A stretch of 64,000 bases of DNA. It comes from Acidovorax soli. Its GTDB lineage: Bacteria > Pseudomonadota > Gammaproteobacteria > Burkholderiales > Burkholderiaceae_C. Positions 34,983 through 45,508 of the stretch are shown piece after piece. Positions within the stretch are counted from its first letter, which is position 1. Every line of letters begins with the position of its first letter. A program made the position numbers and the translations under genes. The notes under the pieces were generated by a model, which was not told where the DNA came from, searched no databases, and was given only the letters and a program-made list of their open reading frames with translations. The stretch covers positions 124,001-188,000 of the forward strand of contig NZ_JACHLK010000013.1 of the NCBI RefSeq assembly GCF_014207955.1, written 5' to 3'.

Positions 34983-35444
34983 ATGGCGTTGACCAACCTG
35001 CACTGGACCTGGGCCCGCTTCGATGACCTTGGCGTGCACGCCCTGCACGACGCCCTGGCCTTGCGCTGCAAGGTCTTCATCCTGGAGCAGGGGCCCTACC
35101 AGGACCCGGACGGGGCCGACAAGCAATCCTGGCACCTGCTGGGCTACGATGGTGCCGGGGCGCTGCAGGCCTGCCTGCGCGTGGTGGACCCGGGCGTGAA
35201 TTACCCCGAGCCCTCCATCGGCCGCGTGGTCACCGCCAAGGAGGCGCGCGGCGGCGGCACGGGGCGCCTCTTGATGCAGGAGGGCCTGGCGCGCTGCCGC
35301 CAGGTGTGGCCGGGCCGCGGTGTGCGCATCAGTGCCCAGGCGCACCTGCAGCGCTTCTATGGCAGCCTGGGTTTCGTGGCGGTGTCGGACGAGTACCTCG
35401 AGGACGACATCCCCCATATCGAAATGCTGTGGAGTTCCCCATGA
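34983..35444 (+). CDS. GNAT acetyltransferase, ElaA-like
   Basis: This 153-residue protein starts with the ElaA-type segment ALRCKVFILEQGPYQDPDGAD and carries the acetyl-CoA-binding RVVTAKEARGGGTGRLLMQE. The substrate of the ElaA group is unknown. It lies 16 nt after the CurA-like gene and overlaps the next acyl-CoA dehydrogenase by 4 nt (ATGA), so it is part of the same transcript. Confidence 0.87.
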   Translation: MALTNLHWTWARFDDLGVHALHDALALRCKVFILEQGPYQDPDGADKQSWHLLGYDGAGALQACLRVVDPGVNYPEPSIGRVVTAKEARGGGTGRLLMQEGLARCRQVWPGRGVRISAQAHLQRFYGSLGFVAVSDEYLEDDIPHIEMLWSSP

Positions 35445-37126
35445 CCTCTCTGTCTTCGACGGTCTCAGCCACCCACACGGTCTTCAACCAGAGCGCGCCA
35501 CTGGCGGATCTGAACCTGTTTTCCAGCAACCGGCCCTTGCAGGATGCCGTGGCCTTGCATGCACCCGGTCTGGACAAAAGCGGCCTCACGGCCCTGGGCG
35601 CCGAGATGGGCTCGGCACAGATGCTGGAGCACGCGCGCCTGGCCAACATCCACAAACCGGTGCTGCACACGCACGACCGCGTGGGCCGCCGCACCGATGC
35701 GGTGGAGTTCCACCCGAGCTACCACGCGCTCATCGGTGCCGCGCTGCGCCATGGCCTGCATGCCACGCCCTGGTCGCGCACGGATGCCGGTGCTGCGCAC
35801 GCGCACCTGGAGCGGGCGGCCGGCTTCATGCTGTTCACCGAGACCGAGCCCTCGGTGCTGTGCCCCGTCTCCATGAGCTATGCCGTGACCCCGGCGCTGC
35901 GCGGCAATGCGGCGCTGTGGACCGACTGGAGCGCGGGCCTGGCCAGCACCCGCTACGACCCGCGCCTGGCGCTGTTCTCCGAGAAGTCGGCGCTCACCAT
36001 GGGCATGGGCATGACCGAGAAGCAGGGCGGCTCCGACGTGCGCGCCAACACCACCCAGGCGGTCGCCGACGGCAGCGATGCCTGGGGCGCGCGCTACCGG
36101 CTTACGGGCCACAAGTGGTTCTTCTCAGCCCCCATGTGCGATGCCTTCCTGGTGCTGGCCCAGGCGCCCGGCGGGCTCACCTGTTTCTTCCTGCCGCGCG
36201 TGCTGCCGGGAGAAGGCGAGGGCGGTACGCTGAACGCGATTCGCATCCAGCGCCTCAAGGACAAGCTGGGCAACCATGCCAATGCGAGCTCCGAGGTCGA
36301 ATTCACCGACGCCCTGGCCTGGCGCGTGGGCGAAGAGGGCCGCGGTGTGGCCCAGATCCTCGAGATGGGCACCATGACGCGGCTCGATTGCGCCCTGGGC
36401 ACCAGCGGCCTCATGCGCCAGGCGCTGTCGCTGGCGCTGCAGCACACGCGCCAGCGCATGGCTTTTGGCAAGAAGCTCATCGACCAGCCGCTGATGCGCA
36501 ATGTGCTGGCCGACCTGGCGCTGGAGAGCGAGGCCGCCACGGCCCTGGCGATTCGCTTGGCCAGCGCCTTCGACAGGAAGGATGCCAGCCCGCACGAGGC
36601 CGTGATGGCGCGCCTGCTCACGCCCGTGGCCAAGTTCTGGGTCTGCAAGCGCGGCAGCGTGTTCGCGCAGGAGGCCATGGAATGCCTGGGCGGTAACGGC
36701 TATGTGGAAGAAGGCGGAGAAGGCACCATGGCCCGCATCTACCGTGAGATGCCGCTCAACTCCATCTGGGAAGGCGCGGGCAACATCATGGCGCTGGACC
36801 TGCTGCGCGCCGTGCGCCGCGCCGACACGGCGGCGGCCCTGGCCGACGAACTGGCCCCGGCACGCGGCGCGCACCCGGCGCTGGACCGCCTGGCCAGCGC
36901 CCTGCCGCTGCGCGTGGACGCCATGACCACCGAGACCGAGGCCCGGCGCCTGGCGCAGGACGTGGCCCTGGCCGTGCAGGCCGCGCTGCTCTACCGCAGT
37001 GCGCCGGCCAGCGTGTTCGGTGCCTTCTGCGATGCGCGCCTGGGCGGCGACTGGGGCTACAGTTTCGGCACGCTGGGTGCCGGTGTGGACTTCGACGCGC
37101 TGCTGGACCGCGCGCTGCCTGCCTGA
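35441..37126 (+). CDS. AidB-like acyl-CoA dehydrogenase
   Basis: This 561-residue FAD protein resembles AidB: a 180-residue N-terminal helical and beta region, then MGMTEKQGGSDVRANTT, CLGGNGYVEEGG and a C-terminal NSIWEGAGNIMALD with the catalytic-position Glu. AidB in E. coli is part of the adaptive response to alkylation and binds DNA. An ogt gene lies about 1.9 kb downstream, which fits an alkylation-protection link, but the neighbours also fit acyl-CoA metabolism. Annotations as isovaleryl-CoA dehydrogenase are common for this group and are not supported here. Confidence 0.88.
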   Translation: MTSLSSTVSATHTVFNQSAPLADLNLFSSNRPLQDAVALHAPGLDKSGLTALGAEMGSAQMLEHARLANIHKPVLHTHDRVGRRTDAVEFHPSYHALIGAALRHGLHATPWSRTDAGAAHAHLERAAGFMLFTETEPSVLCPVSMSYAVTPALRGNAALWTDWSAGLASTRYDPRLALFSEKSALTMGMGMTEKQGGSDVRANTTQAVADGSDAWGARYRLTGHKWFFSAPMCDAFLVLAQAPGGLTCFFLPRVLPGEGEGGTLNAIRIQRLKDKLGNHANASSEVEFTDALAWRVGEEGRGVAQILEMGTMTRLDCALGTSGLMRQALSLALQHTRQRMAFGKKLIDQPLMRNVLADLALESEAATALAIRLASAFDRKDASPHEAVMARLLTPVAKFWVCKRGSVFAQEAMECLGGNGYVEEGGEGTMARIYREMPLNSIWEGAGNIMALDLLRAVRRADTAAALADELAPARGAHPALDRLASALPLRVDAMTTETEARRLAQDVALAVQAALLYRSAPASVFGAFCDARLGGDWGYSFGTLGAGVDFDALLDRALPA

Positions 37127-37160
37127 GCCACGCGACCCCACAAGAAACCGGAGATCCCCG

Positions 37161-38105
37161 ATGACCACCCCCCTGATCCTGCACCATTACCCCTCGTCCC
37201 CGTTCTCGGAAAAGATCCGGCTGGCCCTGGGGTACAAGCAACTGGCCTGGAAGTCCGTGATCATCCCCAGCATCGCGCCCAAGCCCGATGTGGTGGCGCT
37301 CACGGGCGGCTACCGCAAGACGCCGTTCCTGCAGGTGGGGGCCGACATCTACTGCGACTCGGCCCTGATCGCCGATGTGCTCGAGCATGTGCAGCCCGAG
37401 CCCGTGCTCTACCCGCCGCACTTGAAGGGCGTGGCGCGCGTGTTCGCGCAGTGGGCCGATACCACGCTGTTCTGGGCCGCCATGGCCTACAACCTGCAGC
37501 CCAAGGGCGCATCGGCCCTGTTCGCCCACCTGCCGCCTGCAGCGGCCCAGGCCTTTGGCGAAGACCGCCGCGAGATGAGTGCCGGCATGCAGCGCCTGCG
37601 CCCGGCCGACGCGGCGGCGGCCTACCGCTCCTACCTGCGCCGCATCGCGCACATGGCCGAAGAGCATGACTTTCTGTTCGGCGCCGAGCCCTGCCTGGCC
37701 GACTTTGCGGCCTACCACCCGCTGTGGTTCACGCGCCAGTGCGTGCCCGTGATGGCCGACATCTTCAACGCCACGCCGGCCGTGCTGGAGTGGATGGACC
37801 GCGTGGCCGCGCTCGGCCATGGCCGCATGGAAAAGCTGGGCGCCGAAGATGCGATCACCGTGGCAGCGGGGCTGGACCCGCTGCCTCTGGCCGACGACGT
37901 GTTCCAGGACGAGCATGGCATTCCCCTGGGCAGCCAGGTGACCATTGCTGCCGAGAGCTTCGGCACCGAACCCACGGAAGGCGAACTCATCGCCGCCACG
38001 CGCACGCGCTACACCCTGCGCCGCACCGACCCGCGTGCGGGCACGGTGCATGTGCACTTCCCCCGCATTGGCTACATACTGCGAAAGGCCGAGGCCACCA
38101 AATGA
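37161..38105 (+). CDS. Glutathione S-transferase family protein
   Basis: This 314-residue protein has an N-terminal thioredoxin-like GST domain (about 1-80, LHHYPSSPFSEKIRLALGYK, then YRKTPFLQVGADIYCDS) and a helical C-domain (about 95-220). A further roughly 90 residues are unusual for a GST; they contain PLADDVFQDEHGIPLGSQV and could form an added beta domain. The start follows a GGAG site. It overlaps the next SDR gene by 4 nt (ATGA). Confidence 0.87.
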   Translation: MTTPLILHHYPSSPFSEKIRLALGYKQLAWKSVIIPSIAPKPDVVALTGGYRKTPFLQVGADIYCDSALIADVLEHVQPEPVLYPPHLKGVARVFAQWADTTLFWAAMAYNLQPKGASALFAHLPPAAAQAFGEDRREMSAGMQRLRPADAAAAYRSYLRRIAHMAEEHDFLFGAEPCLADFAAYHPLWFTRQCVPVMADIFNATPAVLEWMDRVAALGHGRMEKLGAEDAITVAAGLDPLPLADDVFQDEHGIPLGSQVTIAAESFGTEPTEGELIAATRTRYTLRRTDPRAGTVHVHFPRIGYILRKAEATK

Positions 38106-39007
38106 TCGACGATTTCAAGGGCAAGACGGCGGTTCTCACCGGTGCGGGCTCGGGCTTCGGCCTCGAATGCGCGCGCATCGGCGCCCGGCTGGGCATGAAC
38201 CTCGTGCTGGCCGATGTGCAGCAGAACGCACTGGATGCGGCCGCCGCCGAGGCGCAGGCCGCGGGCGCACAGGTGCTGGCGCGCAAGGTGGACGTGTCGA
38301 ACGCCGCGCAGATGGAGCAGCTCGCCGCGGACGTGGAGCAGCGCTTTGGCGCACCGCACCTGGTGTTCAACAACGCCGGCGTGGGCGCGGGCGGCCTGGT
38401 CTGGGAGAACACCGTCAAGGACTGGGAGTGGGTGTTGGGCGTGAACCTCTGGGGCGTGATCCACGGCGTGCGCCTGTTCACGCCCATGATGCTGGCCGCC
38501 GCCAAGAAGGACCCGGCCTGGCGCGGCCACATCGTCAACACGGCCAGCATGGCAGGCCTGCTCGATGCGCCCAACATGGGCGTCTACAACGTGAGCAAGC
38601 ACGCGGTGGTGAGCCTGTCCGAAACCCTGTACCAGGACCTGGCGCTGGTGACCGACCAGGTCAGCGCCAGCGTGCTGTGTCCCTTCTTTGTGCCCACGGG
38701 CATCAACCAGAGCCACCGCAACCGCCCGGGCGAACTTTCGGCCGGCAAGCCCACGCGCAGCCAGCTCATCGGCCAGGCCATGACCGACAAGGCCGTGGGC
38801 AGCGGCAAGGTGACCGCGGCCGAGGTGGCGCAGAAGGTGTTCGACGCGGCCGCCGAGCGTCAGTTCTATATCTACAGCCACCCCAAGGCGATTGCCTCGG
38901 TGCAGACGCGCATGGAGGACATCATGCTCATGCGCAACCCCACCGATCCGTTTGCGGGCAAGCCCGAGATCGGCGCCCAGCTCAAGGCCGCGCTGCGTGC
39001 AGACTGA
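38102..39007 (+). CDS. SDR-family oxidoreductase
   Basis: This 301-residue short-chain dehydrogenase has the cofactor motif TGAGSGFG, NNAGVGAGG and the catalytic Ser-Tyr-Lys set (NTASMAGLLD, then YNVSKHAVV). It overlaps the GST-type gene (ATGA) and the ogt gene (about 11 nt). It resembles SDRs annotated as acyl-CoA or alcohol dehydrogenases; the substrate is unknown. Confidence 0.92.
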   Translation: MIDDFKGKTAVLTGAGSGFGLECARIGARLGMNLVLADVQQNALDAAAAEAQAAGAQVLARKVDVSNAAQMEQLAADVEQRFGAPHLVFNNAGVGAGGLVWENTVKDWEWVLGVNLWGVIHGVRLFTPMMLAAAKKDPAWRGHIVNTASMAGLLDAPNMGVYNVSKHAVVSLSETLYQDLALVTDQVSASVLCPFFVPTGINQSHRNRPGELSAGKPTRSQLIGQAMTDKAVGSGKVTAAEVAQKVFDAAAERQFYIYSHPKAIASVQTRMEDIMLMRNPTDPFAGKPEIGAQLKAALRAD

Positions 39008-39575
39008 AAAGCGCGGGCCATCGGCCGCCCAGGGCTTTGCGTTGTTCGCCACGGCGGTGGGGCATTGCGGCATCGCCTGGGACGGCCCCGTGCTCACGGG
39101 CGTGCAACTGCCCGAAGACGAAGGCGAGGCGCACACCCGCGCGCGCATGCAGCGCCGGTTTCCAGGGGCACCCGAATCGCCCATGCCGCCCCAGGTGGCC
39201 GCCTGGGCCGACCGCGTGGTGGCCCTGCTCGCGGGCGCGCACGACGACCTGCTCGATGTGCCGCTGGCCACCGAGGGTGTGCCGCCTTTCAACGCCCGCG
39301 TCTACGAACTGGCCCGGCGCATACCGCCCGGCAAGACCATGACCTATGGCGAGATGGCCGCCGCCTTGGGCGAGCCCGGCGCTGCACGCGCCGTGGGCCA
39401 GGCACTGGGCCACAACCCGTTTGCGCCCGTGGTGCCTTGCCACCGCATCCTGGCCGCAGGCGGCAAGACGGGCGGCTTTTCGGCCGGCGGCGGCGCGGCC
39501 ACCAAGATGCGCATGCTCGAGATCGAGGGCGCGTTCGCCCATGACACGCTGGCGCTGTTTGCGCCCAGAGACTAG
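38997..39575 (+). CDS. ogt: Methylated-DNA-protein cysteine methyltransferase
   Basis: This 192-residue protein removes alkyl groups from O6-alkylguanine and is inactivated in the process. The acceptor cysteine is Cys148 in PCHRIL, with the DNA-binding wing segment PPGKTMTYGEMAAALGEPGAARAVGQAL upstream (key parts TYGEMAAALG and ARAVGQALGHNP). I chose the GTG at 38997, which overlaps the SDR stop; no good ATG precedes the conserved start. It lacks the AdaA methylphosphotriester domain, so it is Ogt-type. It ends convergently with the IclR gene, with a 4-nt overlap. Confidence 0.9.
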   Translation: MQTEKRGPSAAQGFALFATAVGHCGIAWDGPVLTGVQLPEDEGEAHTRARMQRRFPGAPESPMPPQVAAWADRVVALLAGAHDDLLDVPLATEGVPPFNARVYELARRIPPGKTMTYGEMAAALGEPGAARAVGQALGHNPFAPVVPCHRILAAGGKTGGFSAGGGAATKMRMLEIEGAFAHDTLALFAPRD

Positions 39576-40354
39576 CCGCGCTTCCTGAGCAGCGCCGATC
39601 CACCGCTGGCCATTGCCAGGTCGTGCGTGGTGTCGAGCAGGGCGGGGCCCAGCGCCTGCATGCGCTCGGGCGTCAGGCGCACCAGCGGGCCGGCGATCGT
39701 CACCACCCCCAGCACCGTGCCGTTGCCCCGGCGGATGGGCGCGGCCATGGCCGCCATGGCCGGAGCGAACACTTCCACGATGGTGCTGAAGCCCTGCTGG
39801 CGCGCCGTGCGCAGGTAGGCCAGCAGCTCCTTGACCGTGGTGGGGGCGTTCGGGCCGTAGTCCTCGGGCTGGCCGAAGCCCTGGCGTGACACCAGGGCCA
39901 GGGCCTCCTCGTCGCTCATGGTGGACAGCCAGGCATGGCCGGCCGAGCTGCATGAGAGGTTGACCGAGAGGCCCATGTCCGGGTCGTAGCGCAGGCCGCG
40001 CACGGCGCCCTGGGCCTTGGCCACGAAGGTCAGCTCGTCCCCGTCCACCACGGCCAGCCGCACCAGTTCACCCGACTCGACGGCGAGCCGGTCCAGCAGG
40101 GGCTGGGCAATGTCCACCACGCCCGTGGCGCTCAGGTGCGACAGGCCCAGCGACACCAGCTTGATGGTGAGCATGTAGTTGCCCTGGCTGTGGTCCTGGC
40201 GCACATAGCCGCAGCGCACCAGCTCGGCCAGCAGGCGGTGCGTCGCGCTCAGCGGCATGTCCAGCTCGGACGCCAGGCTCGACAAGGCCTTGCCCTCGGG
40301 GTGCGGGGCCAGGTGCTCCAGCACTTTGAAGCTGCGTTCGAGGATGCTGCTCAT
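39572..40354 (-). CDS. IclR-family transcriptional regulator
   Basis: This 260-residue protein has an N-terminal winged helix-turn-helix (about 5-65, LSSLASELDMPLSATHRLL) and a C-terminal IclR effector domain (GHAWLSTMSDEEAL, then APIRRGNGTVLGVVTIAGP). The ATG at 40354 gives the family-typical MSSILERSFKVLE start; an upstream in-frame ATG at 40390 is less likely. It is divergent from the TRAP binding-protein gene, and an IclR-type operator sits between them. Members often sense quinate, protocatechuate or other aromatic-pathway acids. Confidence 0.92.
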   Translation of the reverse strand: MSSILERSFKVLEHLAPHPEGKALSSLASELDMPLSATHRLLAELVRCGYVRQDHSQGNYMLTIKLVSLGLSHLSATGVVDIAQPLLDRLAVESGELVRLAVVDGDELTFVAKAQGAVRGLRYDPDMGLSVNLSCSSAGHAWLSTMSDEEALALVSRQGFGQPEDYGPNAPTTVKELLAYLRTARQQGFSTIVEVFAPAMAAMAAPIRRGNGTVLGVVTIAGPLVRLTPERMQALGPALLDTTHDLAMASGGSALLRKRG

Positions 40355-40413
40355 GGCGGGTTCTTTCTGTCTTTCCCGGCAATGTACCAAAAACTGTTAA
40401 AGGGTTTCTACTA

Positions 40414-40428
40414 TGGAAAGTGTTTCCA
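40414..40428. promoter_or_regulatory. IclR-type operator TGGAAA-N3-TTTCCA
   Basis: This perfect 6-bp dyad with a 3-nt spacer (GTG) matches the TGGAAA-N3-TTTCCA form bound by many IclR proteins. It lies in the divergent gap between the IclR gene (start 40354) and the TRAP gene (start 40512). A second overlapping dyad, AAAGTG-N4-CACTTT, shares its sequence. Confidence 0.65.
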
Positions 40429-40511
40429 CTTTTTTAATACGATCCCTTCCCATGGCGCAACCGGTGTTCCGGATGCATGTCCCTGGTCCGACTTTTGATG
40501 GAGATAGACCC

Positions 40512-41516
40512 GTGAGAAAAACTGCCTGCCTGCTGGCCGCCGCCGGCCTGTCCTTGCTGATGGCTTCGCTGCCGGCCGCCGCCCAGCAGGAGCGCGTGAT
40601 CCGCTTCGGCCACCTGAACAATGCCGACCACCCGGTGAGCTTCGGGGTCAAGCGCTTCGGCGAGCTGCTGGCGGCCAAGAGCGGCGGCAAGCTCAAGGTG
40701 CAGGAGTTCCCGGCCTCGCAGCTGGGCAACGAATTGCAGCAGCAGTCGGCCCTGCAGGGTGGGGTGCAACAGATGTCGGCCCCGGCCACCACCTCGCTGG
40801 CGGGCATCGTCAAGGAGTTCGGCCTGGTGGACTTTCCCTTCGCCGTGGCCAACTTCGCGCAGGCCGATGCCCTGCTCGACGGCCCGCTGGGCCAGGCGCT
40901 GATTGCCAAACTGCCCGAGAAGGGCCTGGTGGCCCTGGGCTACTGGGATCTGGGCTTTCGCAATGTGACCAACAGCAAGCGCGCCATCACCCGGGCCGAC
41001 GACTTCGACGGTCTCAAGCTGCGCGTGATCCCCAACCCGGTGTTCCTCGATACCTTCAAGGCCTTCAAGGCCAACCCCGTGCCCATGCCGTTCGCCGAGC
41101 TGTATGGGGCGCTGGAGTCCAAGGCCGTGGACGGCCAGGAGAACCCCTATGCGGTGATCCTGTCGAACAAGATGTTCGAGGTGCAGAAGCACGTGAGCGC
41201 CACCAACCATGTGTATGCCGCCAACATCGTGCTCGTGAGCAAGAAGTTCTGGGACCAGCTGTCGCCCGCCGAGCAGAAGATGATGCACGAGGCCGCCGAC
41301 GAGACGCGCGGCTACCAGCGCCAGGTCAGCCGCGCTGCGGCGCAAAAGGCCGTGGGCGACCTGCAGGCCAAGGGCATGGCCTACAACGAGATCGCGCCGG
41401 CCGAGCTGGCACGCATGCAGCAGATCGCCAAGCCCGTGATCGACAAGTTCGCCGCCACCTATGACCCGGCCATCGTCAAGCTCTACGACAGCGAACTCGT
41501 CCGCATCCGCAAGTGA
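40512..41516 (+). CDS. TRAP transporter solute-binding protein, DctP type
   Basis: This 334-residue periplasmic protein has a signal peptide cleaved near SLPAAAQ and the DctP-type motifs (FGHLNNADHPVSFGVKRFGE, then the ligand-binding-type segment KLRVIPNPVFLDTFKAF). The GTG at 40512 follows a GGAGA site. It is an orphan here: no DctQ/DctM membrane genes are near, so it must use a distant permease. It is 19 nt upstream of the type II dehydroquinase gene and faces the IclR regulator, which suggests uptake of a shikimate- or quinate-like acid. Confidence 0.92.
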   Translation: MRKTACLLAAAGLSLLMASLPAAAQQERVIRFGHLNNADHPVSFGVKRFGELLAAKSGGKLKVQEFPASQLGNELQQQSALQGGVQQMSAPATTSLAGIVKEFGLVDFPFAVANFAQADALLDGPLGQALIAKLPEKGLVALGYWDLGFRNVTNSKRAITRADDFDGLKLRVIPNPVFLDTFKAFKANPVPMPFAELYGALESKAVDGQENPYAVILSNKMFEVQKHVSATNHVYAANIVLVSKKFWDQLSPAEQKMMHEAADETRGYQRQVSRAAAQKAVGDLQAKGMAYNEIAPAELARMQQIAKPVIDKFAATYDPAIVKLYDSELVRIRK

Positions 41517-41535
41517 GCCGTCCGGCCTGCATCCC

Positions 41536-41985
41536 ATGAAAATTCTTGTCCTCCACGGCCCCAACCTGAACCTGTTCGGGCGCCGCGAACCCCATATCTA
41601 CGGCACGACCACGCTGGCGCAGATCAACGAGCGGCTGCAGAAGCTGGCCGGCGAGCTCGGTGTCGAACTCGACATCGTGCAGTCCAACCACGAAGGCGCG
41701 CTGATCGACTTCCTGCACGCGAACATCGATGCAGCGCAGGGCGCGCTGGTGAACCCCGCGGGCCTCACGCAGCACGGCGTGCCGCTGCACGACGCGATCA
41801 AGGCCATGCCATTCCCGGTGATCGAGGTGCACATGTCCAACATCGCCGCGCGCGAGGCCTGGCGTGCGCATTCCATCATCTCGCCAGCCGTCAAGGCGAC
41901 GGTGCAGGGCTTCGGCCCGCACTCCTACCTGGCGGCGCTGCGCGCGCTGGTCGAGAGCCTGCGCGAAGCCGCGCAGGCGGCCTGA
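41536..41985 (+). CDS. aroQ: Type II 3-dehydroquinate dehydratase
   Basis: This 149-residue enzyme dehydrates 3-dehydroquinate to 3-dehydroshikimate. It has the type II signature LHGPNLNLFGRREPHIYG (with the catalytic Tyr and Arg), QSNHEGALIDF, the NPAG segment and EVHMSNIAARE with the conserved His. It is the usual length. It directly follows a TRAP binding-protein gene under an IclR-type regulator, so a catabolic role in quinate or dehydroquinate use is at least as likely as aromatic amino-acid biosynthesis. Confidence 0.95.
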   Translation: MKILVLHGPNLNLFGRREPHIYGTTTLAQINERLQKLAGELGVELDIVQSNHEGALIDFLHANIDAAQGALVNPAGLTQHGVPLHDAIKAMPFPVIEVHMSNIAAREAWRAHSIISPAVKATVQGFGPHSYLAALRALVESLREAAQAA

Positions 41986-42023
41986 TTGTTCCTCACCTCA
42001 CCGCGTTCCGGCGGCACTTTCCG

Positions 42024-42709
<686 letters not shown>

Positions 42710-42722
<13 letters not shown>

Positions 42723-45430
42723 GGGGGAGGCTCGTTCAATGCAGGGGGAGAAGGTCTGCGCGGCAGGCGCAGCGTGAATTCTGCCCCACCGCCGGGGGCG
42801 TTGCGGGCTTCGATGCTGCCTTGGTGGGCATCGGCGATGGCCTTGCAGATCGCCAGGCCCAGGCCCACGCCGGGCGTGGCGGACTCGGCCTGGCCGCGCG
42901 TGAATTTTTCGAACAGCAGGGCGGCATCGCCCGCCAGGGCCGCAGGCAGGCCGGGGCCGTGGTCGCGCACGCTCAGCACCAGGGCCTCAGGCTCGGCATG
43001 CGCTTGCACGGTGATGGGCGGGGCGCCGTACTTGGCGGCGTTCTCCAGCAGGTTCACGAGCACGCGCTCGATGAGCACGGCGTCGAATTCCGCGAGCGGC
43101 AGGTCCGCAGGGATCTGTGCCTGCACCCCGCGCCCGGCGAGGGCCGGGGCGGCGGCGCGGATCGCGCTGCCCACCACCTCTTCCATCGACTGCCAGTCCA
43201 TGCGCAGGTGCACGGCGCCGCTTTGCAGGCGTGCCATCTCCAGCAGGTTGTTGACCAGGGTGTTGAGTTCGCGCGACTGCGCCACCATCGCCGTGGCTGC
43301 GCTGGCCTGGTGTGCTGGCAGGGGCGGATCGGTGTCCCGCAGTGTCTCAGCGAGGCCGATGAGGCTGGTGAGCGGTGTGCGCACGTCGTGCGAGATGGCT
43401 GCGAGCAGGGCGTTGCGCAGGCGCTCGGATTCCATCTCCACCACCGCGCCCTGGGCCACCTCCACATAGTGCACGCGCTCCAGCGCAATGGCGATCTGCC
43501 GCGCCAGGGTGTCGAGCTGCTTGGCCTGTTCGGGGATCAGCAGCCAGCGCGGCTGGGCGGGCTGGAGCGCGAGCACGCCGCGCACGCGCATCGGGGCCTT
43601 GAGCGGCACATAGTGCCAACTGTGCGCCGCCAGCGTGGTGGTGGCCAGGCCTGCAGGCTGGGCATTGCGCAGGCACCAGTCAGCGACGGAGACGTCAAAG
43701 CCCTCAGGGGCCGGATCGGGCAGCACCAGCTGGTCGCGCGCATCGGTGGGCAGCACCACGGCCTGGCCACCGAAGTTGCGCTCGGTGGCGGCGCGGCCCA
43801 GCTCCACCACCTGCGAGGCCATGAGCGCGGCCGACAGGTCGCGCGTGAGCTCGAAGAGCGATTGCGCGCGCTGCTCGCGGCTGGCCGCAATGCGCGCCTG
43901 GAAGCGCAGGCCCGCCGTGAGCTGGCCGATGAGCAGACCCACGGCCAGCATGACGGCGAAGGTGAAGAAGTACTGCACGTCGCTCACCGCGAACGAAAAG
44001 CGCGGCGGCACGAAGAACAGATCGAAGGTCAGCACGTTGAGCACGGCGGACAGGGCGGCCGGCCCGCGGCCATGGCGCATGGCGACCAGCACCACCCCCA
44101 GCAGGAACAGCATGACGATGTTGGCCAGCTCGAAGTAGCCGTGCAGCGGTGTGGCCAGCGCCGTGGCCAGCAGGCTCCAGGCCACGGCCCAGGCATAGCG
44201 CCGCCAGCCGGGCGGCAGGCTGCTGTCGGCTTCTTCGTCGCCGGTGCGGCGCAGGGTCTGGGCAATGCGGCGGGTGCTGGGCGTATGGCCCACCTCCATC
44301 ACGTCCAGGGCCGGCGCCAGGGTGGCCAGCCGCTGGGTCATGCCCACCTGCCAGGGCCAGGGCCGGCGCGCGCCTTCGGCCCGGCGGCCCACGATCAAGG
44401 TCGCGCAGTTGAGCGCCTGGGCCTGTGCCACCAGGGTGGCCGGTACATCGGGCCCGGTGAGCACGGCGGTCTGCGCGCCCAGGTCGCTTGCGAGCTGCAG
44501 CACGGCCAGGATGCGGTCGCGCTCGGCTGCGTCCAGGCGCTGCAGGCGCGGTGTCTCCACATAGGCCGCATGCCAGCGCACGTTGAGCTGGCCGGCCAGG
44601 CGTGCAGCGGTGCGCACAGTCTGCTCGGCCCCCTCCTGCGGGCCCACGCAGGCGAGGATGGCGCCGTCGGTGTTCCACGCCGGGGTGATGGACTGCTCGA
44701 TGCGGTAGCTGCGCACGTCGTCCTCGACATGCTCGGCCGTGCGGCGCAGCGCCATCTCGCGCAGCGCGATCAGGTTGCCCTTGCGAAAGAAGTTCTCTGC
44801 GGCGCGCTCGGCCTGCTGCGGCAGGTAGACCTTGCCGGCCTGCAGGCGCTGCAGCAGCTCGTCGGGCGTCACGTCGACCAGCACCACCTCGTCGGCGCTG
44901 TCGAGCACGGTGTCGGGCACGGTCTCGTGCACGCGGATGCCGGTGATGGCGCCCACCACGCCGTTCAGGCTCTCCAGGTGCTGCACGTTGAGCGTGGTCC
45001 AGACATCGATGCCCGCGTCCAGCAGTTCGCGCACGTCCTGCCAGCGCTTGGGGTGGCGCGAGCCCTCCACGTTGGAGTGGGCCAGCTCGTCCACCAGCAG
45101 CACGGCGGGCTTGCGCGCCAGGGCCGCGTCCAGGTCGAACTCGTTCAGGGTGCGGCCCCGGTAGGGCAGTTCGCGCTGGGCCAGGCGCGGCAGGCCTTGC
45201 AGCAGCTCGGCCGTCTCGCTGCGGCCATGGGTTTCCACCACGCCGGCCAGCACCTCGGTGCCGGCCTGGTGCGCACGCTGGGCCGCGCTGAGCATGGCAT
45301 AGGTCTTGCCCACGCCGGCATTCGCACCGAAATAGACGCGCAGGCGCCCGCGCGCGGCCTGCTGCGCTTCGCGCTGCAGGTTCTCCAGCAGCTCATCGGG
45401 ATCGGGTCGGCTGTCGCTGTGCAAGGCCAT
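42710..45430 (-). CDS. kdpD: KdpD sensor histidine kinase
   Basis: This 906-residue kinase has the N-terminal KdpD domain with a P-loop (YFGANAGVGKTYAM) and VDELAHSNVEGSRHP, a universal-stress-like domain, four membrane helices (DUF4118, about residues 415-520), a GAF-like segment, the phospho-acceptor helix with His in ISHDVRTPLTSLIGL, and an ATPase with DHGPGLP. It senses potassium limitation and phosphorylates KdpE. I chose the ATG at 45430; an in-frame ATG at 45523 would add 31 Ala/Pro-rich residues and reach into a repeat element, so it is unlikely. The 400-nt gap to kdpC is unusual for this operon. Confidence 0.94.
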
Positions 45431-45508
45431 CAGGGTTCCAGTCGGGTGGGCGGCGGGCGGTGCTTGGGCCGGCGCGATACCAGCAGCCAGGCCAGCGCCA
45501 GCGGCACT

